Assembly (NCBI GenBank): GCA_015179125.1
Contig: WHVA01000066.1
Location: forward strand, 124,001 to 188,000
Length of the DNA stretch: 64,000 bases
Reading direction: 5' to 3'
Origin: Gautieria morchelliformis
Taxonomy: Eukaryota > Basidiomycota > Agaricomycetes > Gomphales > Gomphaceae
In this document: in pieces, positions 11,085 to 21,957 of the stretch
Layout: each line of letters starts with the position of its first letter
Numbering within the stretch: the stretch's first letter is position 1
Made by a program: the position numbers and the translations under genes
The notes under the pieces: model-generated
What the model was told of the DNA's origin: nothing
Database searches by the model: none
Seen by the model: only the letters and a program-made list of their open reading frames with translations

Positions 11085-12381
11085 AAATCAATTAGAGTGC
11101 TAGAAGCACTGGCACTTATGGTGCACTGTAGAACATGTAGGTCTGTGCCAAGCTACTTAACAAAGGGAGGACATCACAGTAAGACTACAGGATGGAGAGC
11201 GAGGGCTGTGCATTTTATGAGGTTGAGAGGGATAAAAACAAGATCCCAGGGTAAGCTAGTAATAGCTTAACCTCTGCAGCACCACAACTATTAGCGTTAC
11301 TGGATGTTGATGGGCATAAAGGAGTGGTCATGTGTGTAGGCTCATTCTCAAGGACCTGTGTTGGGTAACAAATGATGGGCATTGGTATGGGGCAGTGGTT
11401 GGAGGCAGTGGTATGCAAGGGAGGCAGTGGATTAGTTGACATCTATTATTCATGGTAGAGGCTGTCTATGGTAGCAGTCCACTGAAGGTGACACTCAAGG
11501 ATATGTTTATGTACAGGGCATTTACAGTCTGTTGCCAAATGGGGGCCTTCTCAGAGGGAACATTTTTGGACAATATGTTGGCATGTGACCACCTCACTGC
11601 AGTTGTTCACATTGGCACATTTGCTGTCATGAGTGGGATGTGGTTCAGAGCATAGGTCACATTTTGTCTTGTCTTTACAGGAGCGTGCAAAGTGACCAAA
11701 GCAATAACAGTTGAAGCATTATGGGAGGTGGCATGTGAATCCCATAGTTGAGTGGAGGCATCCTTGATATGCAACGTGCTGCTTGATGCAATTGTTGGCA
11801 CTGTTGAGATCACTGAGATATAGGATCAGGGAGGAATGCATTTTTGCATTTTGTCAGCATGGAGGGGTGCCTAATGATATGCTCATTTTGGTCCAATAGG
11901 GCAGCAATGTCATCACTGTCTCATGATGGATCGAAGGAGGTGTGAAATCCGTGGACAATGATAGGGTATAACCTGGGGGCAATGGAGAGGTTGACAGACA
12001 ACTTGGGGAGCCATTGGTGAGAAGTCTCGATGAGGTCGTTCTGTTCATCCTCAGAGCAGGTAGAGATCCAAATGTCTCCACTTCTGTGGTGACCAACGAT
12101 TCTGATACAGACCGTGCAGTCTTCTTCTCTAACATTTCCGTCGGGGTCTGGGGATGGCCAGCGAGTTCCCCACCAACATCCCACATCACTGAGCACTTTT
12201 TTAATCCTGTCCTTCAGGTCTGAGTCTGACAGACAGGCAAAAACTGGCTCCTGACAGTTGGCCTGGGAGAGTGTAAGGTCAAGCTTAGTGTCATGACAGG
12301 TTGGAGTGGGTTCATAGGGTGTGCATGGTGGGTCATTGGCAAGTTGTTTTGGAACCCATTGAACTAAACGTAAAACTGTGG

Positions 12382-13824
12382 TGTTAAACACAATTCTAAA
12401 GTTCAATCAGAGATTTGACTTTACAAGCACACACAAGCTTCGAAACTATTTTAACGGAGAACCCAATTAAGAAATTATACTCCGGTGAACAATCAGAATC
12501 AGTATTGGTACAGGAAGTGTAGCAATAGAGATTTAACTGAACACGTGTAGTTCTTAGATTGTGCAATACTTTGTGAGGTCAAAGAATGTTTATAGGCGTC
12601 CAAGGGTCCAGATACTTTAAGGGGGAAAGCTACCTAGAGTCTTAGGACCGCGGGTCGAGTGAATTAAAGACAACAATAATCCCCAAGACGTGAAAAGATA
12701 GTTCTGCGCTTGAACTCTTCCTCAGTTCAAGTATGTCACTATTCTTGTGGCTTTTCTGGTTTTCCAACTCAACAAACGTAGGATATTAACTCACTTACCC
12801 TGAGTTAGGTCAATATCTGCAGTGCGTTGATTGATCAAGAAAGATCAATTACTCAAAAGGCTATTAACCCACTTAACTCAGAGTTAAGTTAATAATCTAT
12901 TGTGTGAATTGAATAACTAATAACCAAGTCTATTAGATCACTGCTCAGAGTGGCGTCTAATGGTACAGGATTACTAATCAGTTACTCTTAGTAATGTTGC
13001 TGTTCACAGTGCGATTAGTCAGAGCCTGCTGCAATAAAAATAGAGCACTCTTGTACTTCTCAGAGCCAATCAGAGTTGCTGCAATCTTAGACTGTAGCCA
13101 AGTCAGTGAGCCAGTACTTCGGTACAAGGCTGTGTTGAAGTCACACTTCAGTCACTCAAGGTATGAGTGGTTTGGGTGAAAGATGATTGATTGCTTCACT
13201 GCTAAAACTGCAGGCTATTTATACTGCATCTATCTAGCTTATGTAACTACTGCCAGGAACCTTGTAGAGGCTTCTACTACTATGAAGAACCTTGTGGAAG
13301 CTTAGAGAAGCTTCAGGAAAGGTTTGGAAACTATTGGAAGGCTGTGGAAGGTTCTATTGCTATATTGGGTTAAAGTCACAGCTCTGTGACAGTAAAGCTA
13401 AGAGTATGTAAGAAACTCCCACGCTCATGTGATTATCATGTGACGAAGGAAAGTCATGTGACTTCATGCTGGATTGAGGTCATGTGACTGTGTCACGTGA
13501 TTGTCAGGTGACCGTAGATAATCAAGTGACTTTGAGGTCAGGTGATTGTCAGGTGACTGTAGATAATCAGGTGACTTTGAGGTCAGGTGATTGTCAGGTG
13601 ACTGTGGATGATCAGGTGACTTTGAGCTGTTTTGAGGTCATGTGATAGTCATGTGACCGTGGGGGATTCTTAGCTAAACTATCAAGAGATTGTTGTATCT
13701 TGTGGACCCAATGTGAGTGTAGCATAGAAATATTAATACAACCTTCCTTGAGGACATTTGAAACTAATTAACTACCTAGTAAATGTTCATAAATAGGTAG
13801 CTACTTTGTGGACGATCCCTAACA
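12382..13824 (-). mobile_element. LTR (probably solo) inserted in the LINE-like ORF1
   Basis: Bounded by tgttaaacac at the left and gatccctaaca at the right, that is TGTTA...TAACA ends. The minus strand carries a clear TATA box (gtataaata, near 13220). The flanking coding fragments SYASVL and TTVLRLVQ are continuous once the segment is removed. No matching target-site duplication was found at the assumed ends, so the boundaries may be off by a few bases. The internal 45-bp minisatellite lies within it. Confidence 0.55.
13478..13665. repeat. 45-bp minisatellite rich in AGGTGA/CATGTGA
   Basis: The unit tttgaggtcaggtgattgtc... repeats with a period of 45 bp (starts 13531 and 13576), with degenerate copies either side. 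Every unit contains several (A/C)GTGA motifs. Confidence 0.85.
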
Positions 13825-14478
13825 CAAGTACAGAGGCATAAGATCAAAGCTTGTTGGTTGGAGCAGCAAGGCCTATGTGGGCTGAGATGGATTCGAGCTT
13901 TTCACAGATGGTGGAGATTCAAGGGTCGAGATGTGAGTTCTTGAAGGTGGTGCAGGTCGAGGAGACGAGGTTGCATGCATTGTGTAGTCTGTTGATAGGA
14001 ATTGAGGATGTTTTTGCACCTTTTGTTTTAGGAAGGGTGTATTAGATCATGTAGTTTATTGAGCTTATCATTTATGGTATCAGAGGAAGGGGATTAAGGA
14101 GGGTCTAAGTTCATAGGTGGTGGTTGCAGAGTGAGAGCCATTCTGGCTTATAAGAGAGTATGGGTTATCTAAGGTATCTGTTAGGAGAGAGTCTACTGTA
14201 TTCTTTTTAATCTAACAGTAACATTACAAGAAGGAATTCCAGTCCTTCATTGGTTTTGTCAACTTCTACTGATAGTTCATTGAGACTTCTCCCACCATGC
14301 CCACACCTCTTCAACCTCACCAAGAGGGATGTCAGGTGGCAGTGGGAGAGTCTGAACAGGCCTCCTTCGACAAGCTGAAGGAGCTGATCACTTCCACCTC
14401 AGTTCTCATCTTTCCCGACTTTCCTGACTTTCCCGACAACTCCCCCCCCACTACCAAGTCAAGGTGGACTCTTCCAAC

Positions 14479-15333
14479 TGTCAAGATTGGATTTGGGCGT
14501 TAATATCGTGTATTAGTAAACACGACAAATGCCTGAATGGCTTGTGCAATAAGATATGTAGTTCAGCAAATAATGTAAAGCCAATAAAGATTATGAAGTA
14601 AGGGGGATACTCAAACGGGGCTTTCCCTGTTCTACAGTCGAAGCGAAATAGCTTGTGACACTTGACGATGTAATGTGCAAGGTCGCATGGAAAGGTTGTC
14701 CAGCAGTAACAATCCTTTCACCGGTGAAGGTACTCCTTCGGAGCCCTTTGCCAACAGCACAGACAAGGGTTCTAAGACGAAAGTGGTGAAGGCGAGGTAT
14801 AGAAACTCACCAGTGGTGCAAATGTAAACTATTATACTGAATGCTCATATGTTATCAGCGAATAGGAAAGAGGCTGTTGTGAGGCAGGGTTGGATAGGGG
14901 GGTGCAGCCAGGATACAAATAGATGAAACACATATACAATAGAACAAAGCAGGAGTGCGAACATGAAACAATGGGGAGGAGAGTAGACAAAGGTACCTAT
15001 GTAAGAAAACACGCCTTCAGACCTACCCTGCATGGACTGTTGGTCTAATGGGTCGATCCTGCATGATCTACAGGTAGGATGTTACGCGAATGCATGTCGG
15101 CCATAGGATCACCCAAAGGGGGTCGAATTGGGAAGGTGATGGGGTCAATTATGAACCATCACACTGGTTAGAGGATGTTGATCATGTTTGATGGCGTGAC
15201 TACTGGCGAATGATGTGAGTAGTGAATGGTCATTCAGCGAACGCGGCAAGTGGCGAACAGAGCAAACATAGAGATGGAGGGATGAGAGGGAAAATAGGGG
15301 GTAACTTGATACAAGAATAAATGAGTCATGGCA
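14479..15333 (-). mobile_element. Solo LTR, family 1, inverted copy (855 bp)
   Basis: TGTCAAGATTGG...GTCATGGCA. This is the reverse complement of the neighbouring LTR at 15503-16535 in both ends and much of its length (shared blocks include ggcgttaatat near the left end and the cttgacgat region). The flanks ccaac and ctgac are a decayed 5-bp target duplication (3 of 5 matching). It splits the gypsy RNase H domain between VDSSN and DMATR. Confidence 0.8.
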
Positions 15334-15502
15334 CTGACATGGCTACCAGAGTGGTCCTGTCACAACTCATCAGAATATGGTGGAAAATTGCCTTCTTCTG
15401 CAAGAGTCTCAGTCCTGTCCAGCAGAAATACAAGATCCATGACAAGGGAGATGCTGGTGATTATCCAAGCCCTGGAGGAGTGGTGGCATTACTTCAAGGG
15501 TG

Positions 15503-16535
15503 TGTCATGACCTGTTTATTTCTCTTACCCCACTGTCTCTATGCTCCCTCTCGTCACTCCCTAGCATCTTCGCCAGAGTTCGCCGCACCCACCGACCACT
15601 CTCCCTCTACGTCCACTCTACCCGCTGTTCGCCCCATTCTCTGAACCACTATTCGCTGCTCGCACATTTCGCCAGCAGGCACGCCATCAAATACGATCGA
15701 TACCATTCACCCGGCATGATGGTTCATCATTAACCCCATCATCTTCTTAATCCAACCCCATTGGGTGTTCGTATAGCCAAAGTGTGTTTGCAGGACGTCC
15801 CTTCCATAGGTCGTGCGGGATCAACCCAGTAAAAGAAGAGTCCGTGCAGGGTAGCATGTATGCGGGTCCCAAGACATGGTTTGGTCCATAAGTGTCTTCG
15901 CCACCTTTATTCTCCGTCATTTCATGTTCGCATTCTTCCCTCACTCTACTGTATGTTTATTCCATCTACTTGGTATCATGACTGTGCACCCCTATCCGAC
16001 CCTGACTCACGACGGCCTCTTTCCTATTCGCTAAATACCTTGCGAGCATTCAATATAAGTAGTTTACATTCGCATGTATATTCCCCAGTTCAATTATCAT
16101 ACGTCGTCCATCTTGTGCAAACTTGACCTTGCTGTGATCATCGTCTTGAGCCTTCTCTTGGAGATTTCTATCTTCGACCAGCAGAGGACGTAGGCATCAC
16201 TGGTGAGTTCTCATACTTCATCTTCGTTACCTTAAGCCTTCGAACTATTTTCTGTGCTGTTGGCGAAGGGCTCTGAAGGAGCACCTTCGCCGGCAAAGGG
16301 ATTGTCGCTACTTATACAGCCCTTCCGTGACACCTTGCACGTTGTATCGTCAAGTGCCACAGGCCATTTCGCTATGACTGTAGATAGGGCGCGCCCCATT
16401 CGGGCAACCCTCCTATCTTGTGAACATTCATTGGTTCACGCATTCGCCAAACGGCATACTTATTCGCACAAGTCATTCGGGCATTCGCTGTGTTCACTAA
16501 TACACAATATTAACGCCTAAAAACCAATATTGACA
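15503..16535 (+). mobile_element. Solo LTR, family 1 (1033 bp)
   Basis: TGTCATGACC...AATATTGACA with perfect 5-bp target duplication GGGTG (15498-15502 and 16536-16540). Removing it and one copy of the duplication joins EEWWHYFKG directly to the next RNase H block. A TATA-like aatataag lies near 16050 in the plus orientation. No internal retrotransposon sequence, hence a solo LTR. Confidence 0.93.
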
Positions 16536-17268
16536 GGGTGCTCCATGCCAGTTTAAGGTCTGGACAGACCACAAGAACCTCAAGTACTTCCTCATGTCCA
16601 AGAAGTTGAACCAACAGCAAGTGCAGTGGTCTCTGCACTTGACCTGGTTCAACTTTGCACTCCACCACTGTCAGGGGACAACCACCGTTTCTCTCTTTCC
16701 TCTCCTTCCTCCTCTTCCATGACACATTTTATTCTATTGTCTCCCCCCTTCTATAGCTCCAGACCCTACTCTTATTTGCTTGTTCCTGCTTGACCCTCCT
16801 CCAGTGCTGCTTATATCATAGTTGATAGCTACTATATAGTTGTTGCCTAGGTAAGGGAATCCTCACCCCTTTCTCTTTGGATTCCCTTCACCTAGGTACA
16901 CTGCCTCCTGTAGTTACTGATATCATCTGATATATTACACCTTTGGATTCCCTTCACCTAGTCCTGTGTGGGCAGGTGATGTTGCCCTTACAGCCACTAC
17001 CCCAGCTGCTCCATGAGTAAATCTGATGCTCTGTACCACCGCACCTCTAACATGGATCACAGAAGTTGTCAGGGGACACCCTGTTTTCCAGTTCCAACAC
17101 TGCCCCAAGTTCCACTTCCAGAAACATTTCCACTTCTGGGGGCACTTCTGCCAGTCCCACTCACTTCACCAAATCCACTCCATTTTCAATCTTCTGCCTT
17201 TGGAACAGTGTTGGAAGTCACGCAGCTCATATAGTATGCAGCATCCAGAGTTGGTCAAGTGTTGGGGA

Positions 17269-17885
17269 TGTAAGGGCAACCCTAGCTAGCTGTGGAGATC
17301 ACACTACCACACAGCTGACAAGGGGAAATCCAAAGTATATATATAAATGAACAGAATATACAAGAGAGGGGATTCTCACCTGACAAGGGTAAATCCGAAG
17401 AGAAAAGTCTAAGGACCCCAATGTCAGTGAGCCCATATTATACTATGCTAGTCCACAGCCAGGGACAACACTTGGCACTCACCATCAACCAACCCTGCAT
17501 CTCCCTGACCTCCCTGACCCTTGACTGACCCTTGATGCCACATACTACACAAGTCACTTGACTTCTGACACTCTTCCGAAAGTGGAAGTCAGAGAGTGGA
17601 GTGGAATTGGCAAAGCACATGGAACTGATGGAAGTTCTCCCAGAAGTGGAACCATTTCTGAAAGCGGAGCTGGAATTGGAACTGGAACTGGAACCGGTGT
17701 CTGGAATTGGAACTGGAACTGGAACCGGTGTTGGAAATGGAACCAGAACCAGAACCGGAGTTGGAAATGGAACCAGAACTGGAACCGGAGTCAGAAATGG
17801 AAATGGAGCAGAACCAGAACCAGAGTCGGAAATGGAACCCAAACTTGGCATAGTGTCAGAACTAGAAACAGGGTGTCCCCTGACA
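17269..17885 (+). mobile_element. Solo LTR, family 2, nested copy (617 bp)
   Basis: TGTAAGGGCAAC...TCCCCTGACA with perfect target duplication GGGGA (17264-17268, 17886-17890), inserted in the outer copy in the opposite orientation. A TATA region (tatatataaatgaac) lies near 17335-17350. It contains an expanded GGAACY hexamer tract. Confidence 0.93.
17668..17840. repeat. GGAACY/GGAATT hexamer minisatellite inside LTR family 2
   Basis: Runs of ggaactggaactggaaccgg and variants. The tract is longer here than in the copy at 27031-27510 and accounts for most of the length difference between the LTRs. Confidence 0.85.
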
Positions 17886-18500
17886 GGGGAGGTCAGGGGA
17901 ATGCAGGTAGATGGCAAGTGCCAGGTGATGGCCCTGGCTGTGGACTAGTGTAGTATAATATGGGCTTGCCGGCATTGGAGGTCCTTAGACTTTTCTCTTT
18001 GAATTTCCCCTTGTCAGCTGTGTGGTAGTGTGATCTCCACAGCCAGCTAGGGTTTCCCTTACAGAAGTGGAAGTGGAGACAATGCCAACATGACATTGCT
18101 CCACCCAAGCCTCTTCACGGTCTGTGCCCTCAAAGGTGTGACTGCCATCGGAGCAGAAGCAGAAGTGCTCCAGGACATCCAGAGGGAGTTGCGAGACAGG
18201 GAGAAAGAGGAGTTGGTAGTGAAGGGTGGAACAGCTGCAGAAGGGCCACTCAAGGTCAGTATTGGCAGTGGAGTGGTCAGAACATGACGGCCTGCTCCAC
18301 TTCCAGGGGAATATCTGATCCAGATGGAGCAGATCTCTGCTGCCACATCATGTCCCAACACCATGACATCTGGATGGAAGACAATGGGATTGGTGGCTCA
18401 GAACTACTGGTCGCCACAGATGTCATGTTACATCAGCCAGTACATGAAAACATGCAACCTCTGCCTCCAGACTGAAGTGCAGCTGATGGCCAGCAGCAAC

Positions 18501-19354
18501 TGGAGGATGCTGCCTTAAATACAGACTGTATCTAAGAATACCTCTGCCTATTGTCTTCCCAGCACCATAATGCCATTATTCTCTCTTATACCCTTTGTAC
18601 TCATCTCACCCCTTGTCCTGTCCTCTGCGAGTTGCATCATCGATGCGTCATCATACCGAGGCGTCGCCCGAATCTTCAGCCAACATACTGCACAACTCTA
18701 AGCCCTGTCATGAGAAGCAAAGTGGCCTCCTTGAGATTTCTGTGACATTGAAAGTTGTTCATGGTAAGGTAGCAGCAGTATAAACCACACCCTCTAAGCA
18801 CCCATCTAAGCCATCTCACCAGAACATATTCCCAATTGTAGACACTCAAAATTTCAAAAAAGTAAGACCATAGGTTTGTTCATAAGACACTATTCAACAA
18901 CTCCATGGTGCTATTTTATTGAAATCAAGCTTATAAAAATTTCTATCACATGCTTTTTCATTTTTTTTTTCATTTCAAAATTCATAAAACAAGATTCCCT
19001 GTCCAGGGAACACAGGTTCGATTTTCTGTCCCTGCAATTTTCACTGCATTACATAAGCAAATAGCGGAGTTTTAATTTTTTTTGTGGGAGATGGAGCCCG
19101 AACAAGCAGATTGGTAATCCGCAAGATCCCAAGTATCAAAGCCAAATCCACAAAAGAATCCCATAGGTAATACCATGCCCATGCGGACACAGGTACATTC
19201 CCTTCTTTGACCCTGATTGAATGCATACATTGTATGTCTGCTAGTAGAGTCTTCAAACTGCACAAAAATTAGTAGAAATAGAAGGGTGCGCTTATAGATT
19301 ATTATATAAAATATTTGGAGCATCCTAAATAGACAGATATGATTGATTTGCATT
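18501..19354. other. AT-rich stretch, no gene
   Basis: Follows the gypsy integrase fragment. Contains A/T runs and a short aggttcgatttt box that resembles an RNA polymerase III B box, but no tRNA can be folded around it. No supported gene. Confidence 0.5.
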
Positions 19355-19362
19355 GGCCTCTC

Positions 19363-19721
19363 ACCTGTAGTGCCCGGTTAGTGATACCATCTTAGCTAGG
19401 GTAACCAGCCGGGTTGCAGAAGCTAAGTAGGTATGTTTTGCAGAGAGGACCAGGTACTACGGATAATACTACACATAATTCTTACTTAGCTGCAAAACAT
19501 GACTGTGGGTGAGCTATGGACACCTGTCCTGCCCGTCGGAACCACATCCAGTGTCTCGAGCCACGTCTCAACTGTTCACGTGACCGTCTCCAGCAACGCC
19601 GCGTCGCATCAACCACTGTCGCCGTCGTCGCATGCAGCGAGCTCAACCGGAAACTCTCCACAGCTCCAAGATTTCCAGATTTTTTAGTGAGTTATGCCTC
19701 CTTAAACCTCCAGTATCAAAC
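19363..19721 (+). repeat. Left terminal inverted repeat of the 5.4-kb block
   Basis: Matches 24449-24807 in reverse complement. Carries a 62-codon open frame (MTVGELWTPVLP...) present in both arms. Confidence 0.85.
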
Positions 19722-19849
19722 CCCACTCTTCCATTTGTTGCCTGTCAAATGTAGCGACGGGGGTTAAACTAGTTGTTGTGGTCCACAAAGCCGTCCGTAT
19801 TAACTCAAGTTGTTTCTGGTCTCCATATCTCTAACGTTCGATTGGTAGC

Positions 19850-20220
19850 GTAACCTTCGATATTCACATACATTCTACAAACAAGATCCCTACGCTCTGG
19901 TTCAAGAATTGTGCATGGTTCGGATGGCCGCACGCTCAGTGTGGTCGTGTACTCGAAGGAGCACACATGGTACCTTTAACAACAACAGGGGAGAGTTTGG
20001 GTAAGTGCAAGGACGTCTTGCAATTCTTGAAAGATCTCACTGAAGGTTTGTGCGTAACTCTATTGTCCATACCGACACTAACCAACCTGTAGGTATCATT
20101 CGCAAACACGCCATGTCAGCCCTTCTCATTTTTATCACAGAGAACGCCTGTTTTGGAACCCTTCAAGACTTTGGTGTTATTGCTAACGCCTCTGTCTATC
20201 AGAACGTGTCATTTACATGA
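19850..20220 (+). pseudogene. Coding-like fragment, unidentified
   Basis: An open stretch reading TLWFKNCAWFGWPHAQCGRV continues to LQFLKDLTE. A 48-nt GT-AG intron (near 20046-20093) then joins in frame to GIIRKHAMSALLIFITENA, ending at a stop near 20220. Clean splicing suggests genuine former coding sequence inside the inverted-repeat block. The family was not recognised. Confidence 0.3.
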
Positions 20221-20293
20221 CTAGTAGAATACCAATTCAATGCAGCAGCACAACTCCGGAAATAATTTAATATTTGTACCTTGGTTGCAATCT

Positions 20294-21564
20294 GTGTAAT
20301 AACTAGTCCAAGTTATTACAGGTAGAAGGCAATGCGTTTCTTAGCTGCACTGAACAATAAACTAAAAGAGTGTGTAGGTTCAAGGACACTATCGGGGTCC
20401 AAGAGTATTCCTTTTAATAAAGAGGGAATAGGCTCCGCAGGAGAGTTTGTAAGTGGATTGGGTCGACCAACGTCAATGCACTGCAATAACGAGAGAGTAA
20501 TGTGAAGTGGCTTTCACGCACAACTTGACTTGACTTGTGAAAGTCACTGAACAGGAAAATCAACTGAACAGCTCATCTCAGGTATTGGAGTGCTAATTGA
20601 CAAGAAAATCGATTGCCAACCTCACTCTGTAGAGTTTCACCCAGCGTGTTAGGCTAAGTGGCTAAGCAGTAAAGCAACTACTTAACTAAGAATAGTTACT
20701 CTAAGCAAGAGTAGTATTCTAGTTCGGGTTAGGAACTTAGATAAGATGTGCAAGTCACACAAGCTGTGTAGGATAGAAGATGGGTAGATTGATTGCTCAA
20801 AGGGCAGGCAAAGGGCCTCCTTTTATATTGTAATGTACAGGAGCTTAGTAAGCAGGTAGAACCTTCTATCTATTAATGGAATGGGGGAAGAAGCTTGTGG
20901 AAGGTGGAAGAAAGGGTTGGAAGAAACTGGCTGTTTCCAGGGGACTCTACCATGCTTCCTACCAATCAGAGCTTGATTTGTCAGGAATGACTCACTGAAA
21001 AGGGTCATGTGCCATAGCACAGCTTGGCTGAGTCATGTACTCCTGACTCACCAAGTTGTGCCTGGATTGGTTGAGTCATTGAGGCTGTATCTCCAGATAA
21101 CCATGTATTTGGCACTCAGAAGCTGAGTAAGCAGTTCTGAGCCAATTAGGGCTCTGTAGCCATGATTACTAAGAGCACTGCTTAGCACAGCTGGGCATAG
21201 CCTGGTACAGCCCAGTTGTCATGACTGACCATGATCCCCATTGTTTGGTGAAGCCAAACAGGCTGCACAGTTGCTATGGCTGCATATAGCAACTGTTTGG
21301 GACTCAGCTGGAAATACTGAGTGAGCCATCCTGCCGGACTTGTGGGTGCTTGGGTGACCATAAGTCCGAAAATGCGGCCACCGCCGAGGTGCCCGGCGGA
21401 GTTTGAAATAGAGCGCCGAGAACAGAGTTGTGGGTGCTAGAGGATCCACAACTCTGTAATGACAGAAAAATGGTAGTTTGAGCCATGGAGACTTTGGAAA
21501 AATAAGGAAAAATATGAGTTAACTAGAGGAATGTTTGAAAAGCCTTTCCCCAGTTATATTAACA
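20294..21564 (-). mobile_element. Degenerate LTR-like segment
   Basis: The minus strand has a TATA box (aatataaaag, near 20825) followed by gagcaatcaatct, resembling the motif after the TATA box in the LTR at 12382-13824. Proposed ends tgtaataact and agttatattaaca are weakly inverted. No clear target duplication; boundaries approximate. Confidence 0.35.
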
Positions 21565-21957
21565 GCATACAGATACTGTTAATTCCTCAAATGTGTTTTT
21601 ACATGTTGTCAAGACAAAAAGAAAAGACTAGGGCTGGTTGAGCAGCCTTCCTTGGCTGGTTGAACAGCCGTTCCCCTACAACGCCGCACTTCTGCATGGC
21701 GGGCCCCAGGACCGTGTGCTGGGGAAGCTCGGTCTCATATTATTTGACATCACTGGCGCGCTTCATGGTTATTACAGTGACAATACGCAGGTATGTTTTT
21801 TATTGCGTATCACCATCGCTGTTCCGCTAGCTTACACATTTTGAAGACATTTGCGCTCGAGGTAATTTATATCCTCTCGGCCATTATCGCTTATTTGTCT
21901 TAAGCCTTCCTTCGCACTCAAGGAATCAAGTATTCCATCGGAACATCTGGACATGTG

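Larger units (their letters stand above)
11215..14050 (-). pseudogene. LINE-like retrotransposon ORF1 (Gag), interrupted by an LTR
   Basis: Minus-strand remnant. The N-terminal part lies at about 14050-13825 (ESISAHIGLAAPTNKL, stop, SYASVL). After the inserted LTR (12382-13824) the frame resumes with VLRLVQWVPKQ at about 12380 and runs through the RNA-binding-like domain (VGHHRSGDIWIST, LYPIIVHGFHT). A CCHC knuckle follows at 11718-11677 (CFNCYCFGHFARSC), then a second Cys/His cluster (CDLCSEPHPTH). The knuckle arrangement and the domain style match ORF1 of fungal non-LTR elements. Stops are mostly of the kind made by C-to-T change. No endonuclease or RT was found, so only a fragment remains. 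A Gag of another class is the main alternative. Confidence 0.6.
17067..18063 (-). mobile_element. Solo LTR, family 2, outer copy, split by a second LTR
   Basis: Starts TGTCAGGGGACACC and ends TTTCCCTTACA, the reverse complement of the family consensus (TGTAAGGG...CCCCTGACA). Perfect target duplication GAAGT at 17062-17066 and 18064-18068. Its two halves (17067-17268 and 17891-18063) are separated by the nested copy; the net length is about 375 bp. Confidence 0.92.
14215..18500 (+). pseudogene. Decayed Ty3/gypsy Pol (RT - RNase H - integrase start)
   Basis: Read in pieces from left to right. The RT end (EFQSFIGFVNFY, FNLTKRDVRWQWES, ASFDKLKEL) runs to 14478. RNase H, first part (VVLSQ, AFFCKSLSPVQQKYKIHDK, IIQALEEWWHYFKG), is 15334-15502. 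RNase H, second part (VWTDHKNLKYFLMSKKLN), is 16536-16680. A linker (KSDALYHRTSNMDH) is followed by the region before integrase and the integrase zinc domain (WKTMGLVAQNYW, YMKTCNLCLQT) at 18064-18480. Several frameshifts and stops are present. Four solo LTRs are lodged in it, at 14479, 15503, 17067 and, nested, 17269. Removing them restores the expected domain order. Confidence 0.8.

Noticed and set aside
18995..19040. aggttcgatttt box, possible tRNA or SINE B box
   Set aside because: No D-arm, anticodon arm or acceptor stem can be formed around it.
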